From: Lineus longissimus
Taxonomy: Eukaryota > Nemertea > Pilidiophora > Heteronemertea > Lineidae
Direction of reading: 5' to 3'
Length of the DNA stretch: 64,000 nucleotides
Assembly (NCBI RefSeq): GCF_910592395.1
Contig: NC_088316.1
Coordinates: forward strand, 7,318,001 to 7,382,000
The translations under genes were made by a program, and so were the position numbers. Numbering within the stretch: the first letter of the stretch is position 1; every line of letters starts with the position of its first letter. Positions 9,001 through 20,954 of this stretch are shown here, one piece after another. A model generated the notes under the pieces. That model was not told the origin of the DNA. It searched no databases and saw nothing but the letters and a program-made list of their open reading frames with translations.

Positions 9001-10185
9001 ATGGAACCTGAAAAATCACAGTTGAAATGTGGATTTGCTGTCATATCCAAGGATATCGAGTGTGGTACTGACGCTTCATACCCCAATGACAAGAGTGTGA
9101 TCCCCTTGAAACAATGTAAGAAGGACGTGCACTCCCATTTGATGCGTTGGATGTCCTCCAGGAAAGCCAGTCAAGTCAAAAGTGAATGGGAGCTCATAGC
9201 ACTTCGTGCTGGCGTGTTTGATATGAGTTCTCCAGTTCTGGACACCACAATATGCCCGAACCACCGATACAAGTTGAGTTTATCATGGAATCAGCAAAGG
9301 AGATGCCAGCACCCACTTCATCAACCCTCTAAAACAAGTCGGAAGCCCAGAAAAGATGGTGGTTCAGTTCATCGAGTGATGTCTCGGGAAATATACATCA
9401 AGTGGGGAGTTTTTGTCCAAGTTGGTTCAGGTAAGGGATCAGTCTCAAAATCACTGAAGTAGAAAAGAAGCAGTAGGCCTGTAATGATACCCACTCTGAC
9501 TAAACCTAACTTTGGTGCAAAACCAACTGAGTGATAACGATTTACCACTTCACTTGTGTTCTTCCTAGAAAGTTGATTGGAGCCTTGGCTTGATGATCAG
9601 TAAGTCCCAGTTATGATTCCCTGCCAGTGCCACTGGAGGTGATGCTTCACTGCCGTACAAAATCAGCATGGCCGGTCGCATTATCAAAACAAGTATATCA
9701 TCATCATCATGTCCTCACACTATTATATTGCACATCATATTATCATTACCCCCATAATCTGGTGCCTTTTCAGCTCTGTGTAAAGGATGTGAGGCTAAAC
9801 ATCGAGTATCTATGGCAAATGTAGAACCAGAAGTAGAACCAGCACCCATGGATACAGAGGTGAGTTGAATGAAAAAAAAGGGGAGAAGATTCGGGGCAAG
9901 CCAAAGTGAATATTGGTTAATTCTGCCTGCAGCGACTGACTTACATGTAAGAAGGTCACTGATGAGAGAGGAGGGACTAAGCTGAAAACCTTGATGCCAT
10001 TCTGGCTCCCATCTCCTTGGCAATGAGGGATTCTAAGCCAAACCTGATTCTCCATGAATATCTTTTTTCAGTCCGCCGTTGCCTCTTCCTCTGTTCAACC
10101 AGCCGACGCCTTAGAAAACCCAGCAGACGGGACAGAAGGGCAATCTCTCAAGTCAGATATACATGATAGTTTCGTCAGTTTTTGA
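9001..10185 (+). CDS. three-exon gene for a Cys/His zinc-binding-type protein
   Basis: Predicted exons are 9001-9430, 9774-9859 and 10072-10185 (stop TGA 10183-10185), giving about 209 aa. Exon 1 starts at an ATG in good context (GAAAATGG) and ends at CAG|GTAAGG (phase 1). Exon 2 has a pyrimidine-rich CAG acceptor and a GAG|GTGAGT donor (phase 0). Exon 3 follows TTTTTTCAG. Exon 1 has TICPNHR (C85, H88) and RRCQHPLH (C102, H104, H107); the exon 1-2 junction creates ALCKGCEAKH (C146, C149, H153). This is a likely zinc-binding module, and I recall similar uncharacterised proteins from other marine invertebrates. Exon 3 is a low-complexity acidic tail. The stop lies inside an R1 repeat, so the 3' end may have been captured from a repeat. 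Function unknown. Confidence 0.7.
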
Positions 10186-10275
10186 ATTTTTCCCTTTTTT
10201 GTGCAATTTGATGATGGAAACTTTGTGCAGAACAGGAGGTGACTAGGCAGCCGAGGGCTTGGTAATATTGCCCTT
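10173..10275 (+). repeat. R1 dispersed repeat, full copy
   Basis: About 100 bp running from TCAGTTTTTGAATTTTTCCC through GGAAACTTTG to GGTAATATTGCCCTTAG. The reverse complement recurs at 55647-55745, part at 63838-63890, and split halves at 8115-8160 and 28086-28160. Confidence 0.75.
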
Positions 10276-12330
10276 AGTTACTATACTGGTCCTTTAAGGA
10301 ATACTGGTCTTTTATTTGTGGTGTACGTTTTCTTATCATCAACATACTCTCATCTTGAAAAATAAGACAATGTTTACGATCAGTGCGACCAATTTTTTAC
10401 AGTCATTTTGCAACATTATTGTTAACGCGTCCCTTGCGGATTCGTAAAGTACTACATGTATTTGGATGTTTTGAGACAAACTGCCTAGTCTAGTTGTGAA
10501 TAATCGAACTGAGGTATTATTTGTATTTTGCAACATACTCCGAATAATAATCATCTAAGATGATCGCAGATGAGTAATAATTTGATGGGTAATGTTGTTG
10601 CAACAGTATCATAAGGACTGCTGGTCAAGCACTCTTGAGCTGGGAGAGAGAAATGATAAGAGGGTGGAGACAGATTTTCTGAAATGTTGGTCTTTGAGTC
10701 ATGACTGGGCAGAATTAGCCCAGTGAAAGTTGTCAGCTACACATCAAGAATTCTTGATTTAGAATGAAAGGGTACGACTTTATTGGATGTACATTCATCA
10801 GGCTTGACCTGAGATTTTCCACGCCATTGATTGCAAATGCATTGTTCGCATTCTACAATACATCTCTCTTTTTCTAAAAAAAATACATGGTGAATTTCCT
10901 AAAACTGTTACATGCTGTGTTTTTGTCTCCCTTGACTAACATAACCTGCAATATGAAGGACATCCAGATTTGATGTTCTAGTATATCTAGCGGATGGTTC
11001 ATCAGGTAAAATGCGGGGCTTGGTTAAAAAATGATTTTATAGCGATATCTTGGGATAAATTTGAACTTTGGCTTTCAGTAAACATTTGTAAATGCCAAGA
11101 TAGATTTTTAATGTCAGTATACTTAGTAGCGCTAATGTCAGTTTTGAACAACCAAGCCTGCTACTGGAAAGTGGGACTCTCTCCTGATACTATCCTGCAC
11201 TTGGGCCTGACATGTAGTGCCGTAAATGAGGTGTTACTAGTATTGGTCCCTCCCTAGTAGTGGTTAGTAGTGGTTTGGCTATTGTCTGCAAAATAGCCTT
11301 TTTTCTATGTATCATTATATTAGCTTGTAAATAAATCACCCATTTGTAAAAAAAAAGTGTCCCTGCTTCTTAGGTGGCAGCACTGTCCTCTGCAGACAGG
11401 TACAAGTGTAGCATGTGGAAAGTTGTGATCTCTCCTAAGGGACTGGACAGTACCGTAACTCAGTTCATGAAAAACTTCTCCATTCCAGTACATGTATATG
11501 TACAATTTAGCCAATGCTAGAGCAACTCCAGGAGAACATTTCACCGCCAACCAAGGAGCTAAAAACTTCCAATAGCAGTACTCTGACGGTGCAGCCAACT
11601 GCAGGGTTGTCCTCATCAAACAGTAATTACAGTAGGAAATGCACCTTTGGTCAATTGGCTCCTTAGCAATGGAAGGTGTTACTAGTATGTGAAATGAGCA
11701 CTTCTGCAAGGTTCTTAGGAACAGGATGATCCCTGCATGGGTTGATAAAGATGTATTAGTAGGTCATACCACATGCCCTTCAGGTGCCTTAGCAATGGGG
11801 GGGGGGGGGGTCCAACCCTTATAACATGCTCTGGCAGCATGACACAGGCTAATGAATGGGTCAACATTAGCATCCTCACCAACAGGGGGGTTTCTTTAGG
11901 TTTTCGGACTGTAAGAAGGCCTACATGTAGCTTATTCAATTACGTTGCCATCAGGTAGGCCAAGGCCGAAATGTTATTGGCTCACTGTCTATAGTGACCA
12001 TTAAAGTTGCATGGGTTTTTTAACCTCATTTTGCGATAACCTCGTTTGTCCATAAGGGCTGACCGATTCGGGCGCAATCGGCATCATTGGCTGTGTTTGG
12101 CATCATAGGTGTGTCTCGTGAAGTGATTTTGGACAACAAACCATCGTATATATCTGTTTTTTTTCGTTTTTCCATGTAATTTTGCCACGCCCCTTTTCCA
12201 GGGTGTTATTCATATTGATTTATTATGGTCATATGTACGTACATTCGTACAAGGGGACGAGCTTACTATGTTCCAACAAATCGAGTACATTCGCAAAATG
12301 TTGATTTTTTGGACGCGTGTGAGTAGTGCA
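10276..12330. other. no convincing gene
   Basis: About 2 kb without a supportable gene. Open frames here are short, have repeat-like or random composition, and overlap on both strands. Contains G-runs at about 11798-11810 and 11886. Confidence 0.5.
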
Positions 12331-12346
12331 AATCGGCCACAAACAA

Positions 12347-12377
12347 TTTATTCCATTTGATTCCATTTGATTCCATC
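12347..12377 (+). repeat. TTCCATTTGA tandem repeat, 3 copies
   Basis: Three consecutive near-identical 10-bp units. Confidence 0.8.
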
Positions 12378-12818
12378 GACAAATATTTAAAGAAAAGAAC
12401 GAATATCGTGCCAGTTCGATAGTTTCAGGTTTGATTAGTAAGGTTTGATCCGGGGGTGTGATAATGATATGCTACATTAGCCGATAATCAACCTGGGATC
12501 GATGAAGTATTGCAGGTGTATGACTGTATGCAACTAAGCTTATGGTGAGCATTCGGAACGAGGTAATCACCGTAATTCCCGTCATCCATTAATGTTTACA
12601 TCGTTCACTGCTTGCTTTCCGTACAAAATCAGTAAGTTTTCAGATGTCGAGGTGATGGAAATACTCATCGAAGTGTCAATTAGTTGTCTGTGAATCGCTG
12701 GCAGCATTGGTATGACCTGGTTTGGGTGACACTGACTGACAGAGTTGCACTTGCAGCCTGATGCGGATGGCCGGTGAATTCTGAAGTCAACGTATACGTA
12801 TAGGCCGGACATCCTAAA

Positions 12819-12860
12819 CAGCGTCCACCAGCGTCCACCAGCGTCCACCAGCGTCCACCA
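12819..12860 (+). repeat. 10-bp minisatellite CAGCGTCCAC, 4 copies
   Basis: Four perfect head-to-tail copies of a 10-bp unit. They produce Trp/Thr/Leu-repeat ORFs on the minus strand that are not genes. Confidence 0.95.
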
Positions 12861-12961
12861 GGTTTCAAAGTTATCAAAATTATATTTTCTTGACATAAAT
12901 CAATAAAATAGGTTATTTAAAACATATTTGGCAAGTTTTATTGCAATATATTGAAAAATAA

Positions 12962-13324
12962 GTGAATTATCTGTGCTGGAAGGCTGTAGGAAAAACCCGG
13001 AGGAAAGGCTGGCGGTATGTTTCTTCTGGATTAGGCCTACCCACAAGTATGTCTGTGAATAATTTAACAATCTGTAATGAAAAAGGTGAATTCACTGATG
13101 ACGGCTCATCCAAGGCAACCAATTTGGCCCCAGGCTTTGGCCAGGCTTATTTGCCTTCTCTTCCCGACAGCGATGGATATGAACTCCCTGCACTCCTTCG
13201 TGTCCGTGGTGAAGTCTTTTCAATGTATTTCACTATTTTTAAACAAAGATTAGATTGCTTATGTAAACTCATTCTTATCATGTACATGTATTTTGCAATT
13301 AACGTAGCGAGAAGTCACCACTAA
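12962..13324 (+). other. possible coding remnant or exon
   Basis: A 120-codon open frame. Its middle part (residues ~30-85) has balanced composition with acidic and Gly/Pro-rich stretches (EFTDDGSS, LPSLPDSDGYELPALL) that look more coding than the surroundings. The start codon is doubtful and no strong splice sites were found. Family not recognised. Confidence 0.25.
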
Positions 13325-13347
13325 TATGTAAAGTCAAGGACTTAGTG

Positions 13348-13579
13348 AGCCCCCCTTTAGGTCGGGGGAGCTCCCCCGAACCCCCCTACGAGCATATGTT
13401 AAGTGCAAGCTCTAACAACTACAGCCATACAATGGGGGGACACCCCCCAAACCCCCCTCCGTCGACATAGGTTTTTACCAGTGCGTTGGGGGGAAGCTCC
13501 CCCAAACCCCCCCCCCCCGTGGACAGTCAACTAGCCCTTCTGTGTCATACTGCTGGAGAGGGGGGGGGGGGGGGGGGTG
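13348..13579. repeat. G/C-run array with three dyad units
   Basis: Three imperfect ~65-bp units each contain a G-run/C-run dyad (GGGGGAGCTCCCCC, GGGGGGACACCCCCC, GGGGGGAAGCTCCCCC) followed by AACCCCCC. They end near a G19 homopolymer. The tract can form hairpins and G-quadruplexes. Confidence 0.85.
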
Positions 13580-14377
13580 CGATGGGACCATCCATATAGT
13601 TCCTTCCGACACATTTTTGTTTTGGTAATGTAATACATTGTGATTGTCCTTATTCACGGGAATCGGGCGTTTCCAGTGATATACGACACAAATAGGTTGT
13701 CCTCATGCATTCACTTTGGAAACGCATTTTAAAATAGATGTTACGTCCTGTTAATGGGGCACGTCATCATCGCGTACATTTGGGAAAAACTCCCTAACGA
13801 GACCGGAGCAGACGGCTGAAAGTAGTTTAATTATTGGCCGCTAGGGTGCAGAATGTCGCTCACCCGAATTTTTCACGCAACTTTTGCTAAATAGAGCTAG
13901 TTCTAGTTTGTGATTCATTTTGATACTTCAGATTTGGGCAGAAGACCAATATAACTTAGTCGTCAGTGTGGTTTTAAGCTGGAAAAACGTATTTGTTTTT
14001 CTTAAAGTGCCTTTTTTGGACGGGTGTGTGCGATTGTTTTGTTTTTATGTCACGTGACCTCGATCATGTCGACACAAAATTGAAATAAACCACCCTTTTC
14101 TGTCATTATTTAGGACGGATATTTCTCTAATAAAAATATTAATATAATTGGCCAATTTCTTAGGCATATGATGTAGCGAATTCCCATGAAGATTTAAATT
14201 AATTTAAACTAATTTCAACCAATGGGATAGCAACCACCACCGGAAGATCGCGGAGAAATCGGTAAACTCAACGGAGTTAATTCAGAAAAATACCAAAAAA
14301 ATTGTTTGTAGGATATACTCTCTTTACTCTCTTTATTTCTCATCAAATCAGTATATACTCCCACACACACGTGTATC
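13580..14377. other. no gene seen
   Basis: AT-rich non-coding stretch with no supportable ORF; a short (CA)n run sits near 14363. Confidence 0.5.
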
Positions 14378-14619
14378 TTAAGAGCCCCTCCTAAAGGGGG
14401 GCTTATAACAGATAAAACTCACATCAATACGCCTGCATATTTCACTGGTACAGTAACCTGGCCCACTAGCACTGGCTCCACCATGTTCACTTGCACTGGA
14501 ACGACTACAACAATCGTTCGTGCCAACCAACAAAAAAATGTCAAAAAACGAAGACCATCTAATCCGCAGACATTTTTCTAACAAGCCGGCAGTTTCATAA
14601 ACCTGGTATGCAAAAGTTA

Positions 14620-14721
14620 TATGGCTCTTGAACGAACTCCCCAACGCCTCTTATCCACGTACTTCAAAATTGATACAGAAAAAATTGCAGTACGCTTCTC
14701 GTTCTCCGACACTCCCGCCAT
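14620..14721 (-). other. possible first exon at a YY1-type ATG
   Basis: On the minus strand an ATG at 14721 lies in AAAATGGCGGGA, the YY1-type motif often found at metazoan 5' ends with the start codon inside it. The 34-codon frame begins MAGVSENEKRTAIF and could be spliced at GAA|GTACGT. A possible second small exon lies downstream (about 14500-14420, -), after TTGTTGTAG and before GAT|GTGAGT. Protein family not recognised; this is a weak candidate. Confidence 0.3.
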
Positions 14722-14901
14722 TTTGGTTTTTTTCTTCCATAACCTCGGCGGACTAATTCCACATCGCCCGCGGAATGCCGAAGACATTAGAAACCTGCAC
14801 ACCAAACGTCGTCGGCTAACTGTACACCTTACGACTTTGCCTCCAGACGTAATTTTATAGTAGGAGGAGTACAGCTTCACACCACAAGTTTGTTGTGGCA
14901 A

Positions 14902-15239
14902 TCTACATCATCATGTCTTTAGTGGCCGCATCAGGGACACCATGCTAAGTCACATAAAGTGTGTCGTGGAGGTGTGTCCGCCAGACTACCGCGTGATTGG
15001 TTGACCTAGTTGATATCTGTGTCAATTCATTGTTTTTGCGACGACCAATAATGACGAATCATCAGCAAGAGTATTGACTTGTTGTAGTGGCCGGTAAGGG
15101 CGATGGGACGAGGCCTTATCACTAAGTCCGTAGTGTAACTAGTTGTAACAACCCTTCTTGGTTTATGCACATTTTGCAGTATTTATACCCTTAAAGAAGC
15201 AAATGCTTTCAACACATATAATCTGTGCCTCTTAATGAT
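14902..15239. other. no gene seen
   Basis: Non-coding sequence without clear repeats or ORFs. Confidence 0.45.
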
Positions 15240-15404
15240 TCAGCGATATCTAGAAATCATCACTTGCGTGTTTCCAGGGAATGTGAAGATTTTTTTCATA
15301 TTTTTGCATTTTTCTCCAAATATAGGGTTTAAAATGTGCCTTAGCCTGATTATACTTCTAAGCTCTTCAATTAGTACTCGCATTTTAGTCTGGTGGTCCG
15401 CCAT
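15240..15404 (-). other. second YY1-type ATG with short open frame
   Basis: The minus-strand ATG at 15404 lies in CCAAGATGGCGGACC, a strong YY1-type start context. The frame begins MADHQTKMRVLIEELR and stays open for 54 codons. It could be the first exon of a gene, or a repeat carrying a promoter. No downstream exon could be identified. Confidence 0.3.
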
Positions 15405-15832
15405 CTTGGATTCAGTAAGTGAACCAATTGGTCCAGTCCCTGTTGACAACATTATAGCAATCATTTCTCACAGTGAGCCATTATCGCCGAAGGGCTTGTT
15501 TGAAATTCAAATCAGCATTTCAGGACCTATGGGGCCCAATTCCCCAAAGGGCTTTCATCAAGGGCAAATTTGTAGTGATGAGCTTGTTCTTTTTTTGGGG
15601 GAAAAATGCAAGTGGAGTTATTTACCGGTAGGCCTACTTAAAATAGGTAAGTAGGCCTAGGCATGGGGGGGGGGTGATCATGGTGATTGACAGTAACTGC
15701 TAATCCTCATGGCCAGCACCAAGCATAAATTATGTGTTCATTATGCATTTATTTTATAATTCATCCAGAAGTATTAAGGTAGCAGGAAGGGTTGGGCGTT
15801 TGTGGTTTCTGAGTCTAAGGGGGTTGGGTGTC

Positions 15833-15894
15833 TGTTGACTGTGCTTTAAGAGAGACTAGGCATGGCGCCAGTCTCTCTTAAAGCACAGTCAACA
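15833..15894. repeat. perfect 25-bp inverted repeat with 12-nt loop
   Basis: Arms 15833-15857 (TGTTGACTGTGCTTTAAGAG...) and 15870-15894 are exact reverse complements around AGGCATGGCGCC. The loop and right arm plus ~25 bp recur at 16211-16272 without the left arm. Confidence 0.97.
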
Positions 15895-16131
15895 GGCATT
15901 TGGTCTCAGTATTTGGGTTTTGATTGCCATGACTGTACCCCTGTAAAAGTCAGAGGAGGAGAAGTTTGGAATGATGAAAGCATTGAAGAAGAAGAAATGT
16001 TATTATTGAGGAAAGCAAAATTTATTATGAGACTAGAAGGCAGTGTCCTGACTTGATTATTTTGAAAATGGCGGTCTGAACACATTAAAAGGTGGAACAT
16101 GGCATTTTATCGACTTTGAAGTGTTCCGCAG

Positions 16132-16207
16132 TTAAAGGGAGACTATAGGCAGCAGCTAGGTAGGCAAGATAAAGTCATACAAATTTGCCAATAGGGGTCA
16201 GTCATAT
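16132..16207 (+). mobile_element. left end of a TTAA-type MITE
   Basis: Starts TTAAAGGGAGACTATAGGCAG. It is related to the left end of the complete MITE at 31430-31642, and its right-end counterpart appears reversed at about 17340-17420. It is interrupted or truncated here. Confidence 0.55.
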
Positions 16208-16272
16208 CTCTAGGCATGGCGCCAGTCTCTCTTAAAGCACAGTCAACAGGCATTTGGTCTTAGTATTTGGGT
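16208..16272 (+). repeat. copy of the 15.86-kb hairpin arm
   Basis: About 64 bp nearly identical to 15855-15918 (CTAGGCATGGCGCCAGTCTC through GTATTTGGGT). The two copies then diverge completely. Confidence 0.9.
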
Positions 16273-16355
16273 AAGTACAGAATCAAGGCAGCTCAGAGAG
16301 CAATGATTGAACGATGCTGTGGACAAGTCCAAGGATACTGCATCAGTCACGACCA

Positions 16356-16555
16356 ACTTCTCATCAGAAAGCGTCACCACCAGCATATTCAATGTTCAGT
16401 TCCAACCTGTACCAGTCCAATGCACGCCTGTCATGGTCAGCAGTGGTCAGCTTAGCAAGATATGGAACATTCTTCCGAAACTCAAGCGAGGGAAGTCTGC
16501 TCATTAGCCTATCTCGCGCACTGCTCCTTCTTGTCAAACATCGTAGTGAAATCGT
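16356..16555 (+). repeat. dispersed repeat R3, copy A
   Basis: About 190 bp shared with 47371-47560 and in part 18382-18515. The plus-strand frame stays open in all copies and ends in the same GKSxH-stop, with a CTPV(M/I) segment upstream. It may derive from the terminal exon of a mobile-element protein. In this copy the similarity ends near 16553. Confidence 0.8.
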
Positions 16556-16794
16556 GGTACAGTGGGGCGTCCTCGAGGATTGCAGCTGGTCGGACAGACG
16601 TGAGGTGGAATGTGGGCGGCTGCACTTCTTCGTTGATGTGCGATGGCAGATAGCACAGTTGTTGCGTTGCATGACAGCTGAAAGTGAATGTGATATCATA
16701 GAACTGAGGCGTTTGCAATGATATTATAGGTGAAGTAGAAGGAAGGAGTGAAATGGGCCATCTTCCAGTGACTAATATACAGAGTAAGGGCACT

Positions 16795-17628
16795 GGGTGT
16801 TGTTAGATTCAGCATTGAATGTATTCCTCGTACAAGCGTGAATAGTGTGGACATACAGTGAGAGGTGAGACACCCCTATTGACTACTTCTTGTAACTTTA
16901 TCTTGGATATTATATTCGTATTGAACTTCTAGCCATGGAATATGAAGAAATTGAAGTTGTAGGCATGGAATATGAAAAATTATTCAACGGTGAAAGACAT
17001 TATTCCATGAGGCTTTGCCGTGATCGCAAAGGACGCGACGTGATTGGTTCACATGCTAATGAGGTATGACTATGACAATGATAATTACCTCTATAATGCT
17101 ACTTGGATAGCGACTGTGTCGTTGACTGCAACAGTGGTCAATGTCAATGTGTGCCTGTAATGTCAATGAAGTATGATGAGGTGATGACGATAGTGCAATT
17201 ATTAAATATTGGCAAGATATCATACTGCAACATAGGTCTTGTTTTTGACAGATGACTGTGCGACATTCCCATTGGGTCTTGTTAGAGTCAGCGCTGCATG
17301 TATTACTTGTACAAGCTTGAATAGTTGTGACGGACTTTGAGGGGTGAGAGACCCCTATCGGCTACTTCGTCTAACTTTATCTTGCCTACCTAGCTGCTAG
17401 CAATAGTGCCCCTTTATCAAGACTGAAACCCACTGTGCGGGGCTAAGAAATTACCTTTATAATCCTAGATGGATAACCACTGTATAGATGATTTGAAGAG
17501 TGCTCTGTGGATGTGTGCCTGTAATGTCAATGAAAGTATGATGAGGTGATGACGATAGTGGAATGACGAAATATTGGAAAGAGATCTATTCCTAGAAGAA
17601 CATATGTCCTGTTTTGACTAGGTGGCGC
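16795..17628 (+). repeat. diverged tandem duplication, two ~370-470-bp units
   Basis: The segment 16795-17260 resembles 17273-17628. Shared landmarks are a GTTAGA(T/G)TCAGC start, an ACCCCTAT segment, GTGTGCCTGTAATGTCAATG and GTATGATGAGGTGATGACGA. A TTAA-type MITE end lies inside each unit. Confidence 0.75.
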
Positions 17629-18380
17629 ATTTTAGAATCAGCAGTGAGCACTGTGTGTAACATGGTGGAGGCAGCGGAGATAATAACTGTGTCGAAAGTA
17701 TTGTTATAGGGCCTTCCCTAGGCCCATGGGGTTAAATTTACAATCCACGATTGAAAAGACGTAGTTTGATTGCATTCAACTATAAATACATTGAACAGTT
17801 GTGTTCCTTTAGTCAACCGATGACCTTTTGTTGGGCCATGATCGGTAAACTGTAAATGTATTATGGACTGGGAGACGGGGGAAACACAAGTGAAACTGAA
17901 ATGGACCAAAACAAGTGATTTTGGGGCTTTGGTTTAGACGCATGCCCCACATGCGCCATGCGGGATTATACGGTTCATGTGAACTTGTTGACATCTACAT
18001 GATCTAGTGCTGTTATTGGTCATGGTACATGGTAGGCCTAATCATCATGGCTATATGTTTCAGGAAAAGCTCGGAGTAAAATGAACTGCCGATGAATAAT
18101 GATGTTGTTCATGTTTACCATGTTTACTAGTACATAGCCATAGGGTATGCACTGGCCAGTGCACTTTCTGCACGTCGTCATGGTCATGTACGTGATACCT
18201 TGCATATTTTGTTTTTTGAATGCGCATGCTTTTTGGGCAAAATCACTTGTACCAACACTAATGAATAATGTCTTCTTATCCCTATGACTCCATACACAGT
18301 GAGGGCATTGTCCCATTCCCATCAAATGGTAACTTATTGTACCGTATTAGGGTGGAAGTTGGGGAGCAGATACCTACCGT
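17629..18380. other. no gene seen
   Basis: Non-coding; no supportable ORF or strong repeat beyond scattered palindromic ACATGT-type words. Confidence 0.45.
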
Positions 18381-18381
18381 T

Positions 18382-18915
18382 GCACGCCTGTCATAATCAG
18401 TAGTGATGAGCTTAGCGCGATATGGAACATTCTTCAGAAACTCAAGCGAGGGAAGTCTGCTCATTAGCATATCTCGCGCACTGCTCCTTCTTGTCAAACA
18501 TCGTAGTGAAATCGTAATGGAAAACGTCTGGCTTTGCGCCAGACGTTGAGACTAATAAGTGAAGAACTAATAGGTAAAGAACTTCTACTTGCGCGAGACT
18601 GCTCTGATAAAATTATCATTGCAGAGACTACGGTGACGTACACATATATTTTTTACAATCAAAAATGCCCTCAAAAGACGAAATGGAATGATTATTTTAT
18701 TGATTTTTCCTACTATATGACTTCCAATTATCACTTTATACAAATAGATCGGCGTTAGGTCGCATGCTTTTCTTTCCTGGTGACACTATAAAGCAAAATA
18801 GTTGCAACCCCGTAAATGCGCTATAAGTCCAATAATAAGTGACGGTGACCCGTTATAAATGTTTCGCCAGCTTCGCTTTTTTGCCGCTACGCGGCGCGTT
18901 GGGCCCTTGCGTCAA
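18382..18915 (+). repeat. dispersed repeat R3, copy B (empty site)
   Basis: Matches 47434-47820 plus 48651-48798, i.e. the copy interrupted by the foldback element at 47821-48642. It contains the hairpin CGTCTGGC-TTTGC-GCCAGACG, a 74-codon open frame starting at MRQTLRLISEEL that is conserved between both copies, and a GC-rich end with CGCTACGCGGCG. The uninterrupted junction GCATGCTTTTCTTTCC shows the pre-insertion state. Confidence 0.9.
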
Positions 18916-20954
18916 GTGTACACAAGTTGGCAGCACTAGCCAATGAGTGTCATTTTGGTGGAAAATAGCACTTTTTCCTTGGTTTATCCTGGGAAAACAG
19001 TAAAAGCGGCCGGAAATTTTATTTCTGATTTTGAAAGTAGGTATCATCACCTTTATCATGTGCAAGCCACAGCATTCAAAGACCTGCAGTGTTGGAGATA
19101 TGAGCGTCGATAGAGAGCTCTTCCTAAGCACTGCCCCTAGGTATGCATAATTATTAGGCCTAGCACGACCAAAGTATGAAGTGTTACTCAATGACCTGTT
19201 GCAGAATGGAAGATCTCATCAAATACTTCCATCATACATAGGGGGAAAATCCAGCTATTTTTTTTAGTCTCTGCAGGAGTGCCCAACATTGACCCAAAAA
19301 TACACAAAAAAATAGGGGGAAAAAAGCTAAAACAAGCCCCCTAACTAGGCCTGCCCCTAACTCGGTTGCTAGTGATTTTTGAGAGTCATCAATTGCTGTG
19401 TAATGATGTCTTAGTGGAAGGATCTTGCATACCTAATCTCGTTAAAAACGGTTGACCCCCACCTTGCCACCCTCTGCATGGTGGTATCATGGACTGACAC
19501 TTAACTGCTAAAAGGCTTAAAAAATCAGTGGTGGTATTCTCTCCACGTGTTGCACTCGACGTTTTTATCGATATAAAATCACATGAGCTACCTAAATAAA
19601 CCATCACGAACTAATACACCAAAGTGTACTCCACTAGGGCACAACAGTAATGTTAAATTCATAGTCTGTGATTAGTTTTCCGACTTTTATCACGGCAGAT
19701 GATCGCAGCATATCCAAATGTTGACATGGAGTGACCTTCACATTATGCGGTTGTTCTTATTGATAGAAGCAGAAAAGGGAATTTCCCAACCCTTTCCCCC
19801 ATATATGAACTACTGATATATCCCTTGATAAGATCCCCTCGTTTTTTAAACTTTTGAGTCCTATGAAGATGACAAATATTTTGCCTACATAGGGATGGGT
19901 TGTGTACATGGTGTAGTGTAAGTTGCATTAGGCGATCCCATTTACGGACGCTTGGGAAATTGACAGAACTGCACGTCAATATTAATTTTATACAAAACTG
20001 ATACCGTCTCATAATGTTTTGCTACAACTTTTTAGTGAATCTGCTTGCTTAAGGCTTTCAGACCTGAAACAGTCAATAACCAACAACGTAGATTTAAAAT
20101 CGCTTCGATGTGGACACAACAGCCGTCACCATTATTCTGATGATGATACGTCACATGCACAGCTATATTATGTTTCAGGGTCACGTGATGTGACGTTACC
20201 GTAGAACCTCCTTTGAGCTAAGAGCAAAATTGGAGAAGCATCAAACACGTTCATAAAAAAAACATAATGCAGTGAAAAGCCACTCATTCCTTGAAGCGAA
20301 TCAAAGTAAATTAGGCCTAGAGTACATTTCGCAAAGTACAATAAAAAATGTGAAGATATCAATGAGCTCTTCTATGAGTCGTAATATAATGATGGGTTGA
20401 GGCATTTTCAGTCAAAGCGAGGCATTTTCTGTCGTCTGCTCATGGAAACAAAAGCAATTGAAGTTTTGTTCCCTTCGAACAGCGAAAAGCTCCAGAATTG
20501 GAACTGCATATATGTTGGAATGGAATCCAACATCCCAGAATGGGACCGTACATGTACATCCAAACAATGGTGGGCGAAGAACATTTTGTTAAGGTCTTTT
20601 GGTTTGCAATTGTCCTTCTTATGCTCGCATTAGGGAACGTTATTCACAAAACTAGCTCCATCAAGCAAAGCATTATGTCAGACACATTGTCGGGAATTTC
20701 AATTGTATGGTTGCCCACAAAAAAACATAGCGAGTGTATTCAAGTGTGATAAACAGAGAACTATTAAATGTCATGTAATGCTATTTAATAACGATATATG
20801 ATGCCTCTTCTCCAAAGTGAAGCAGGGGCATTATTTTCACTCCCCGGAATAATGAACAAATAGAGTAATAAATTGCAAAAGAACTGAAATTGGAAAAGAA
20901 CACTCGAGTACTGGTATTATGTCTAAGAGGTGGCTCAAAAGTTTACTAGATGGA
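18916..20954. other. no convincing gene
   Basis: About 2 kb without a supportable gene. A short dispersed repeat at 19452-19505 is the reverse complement of part of 8560-8640. Confidence 0.5.

Noticed and set aside
9715-10055. Two minus-strand ORFs opposite the three-exon gene
   Set aside because: Shadow frames; the plus strand has splice sites and phase-consistent exons here.
12582-12896. Minus-strand Trp-rich ORFs
   Set aside because: They come from the 10-bp minisatellite and have no other coding support.
14621-14860. Plus-strand 79-aa ORF
   Set aside because: Opposite the YY1-type minus-strand start; no start context or domain support.
15862-16056. 64-aa ORF with a GluGlu-rich segment as an exon
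   Set aside because: It starts inside the hairpin loop of a duplicated repeat; no splice sites or family found.
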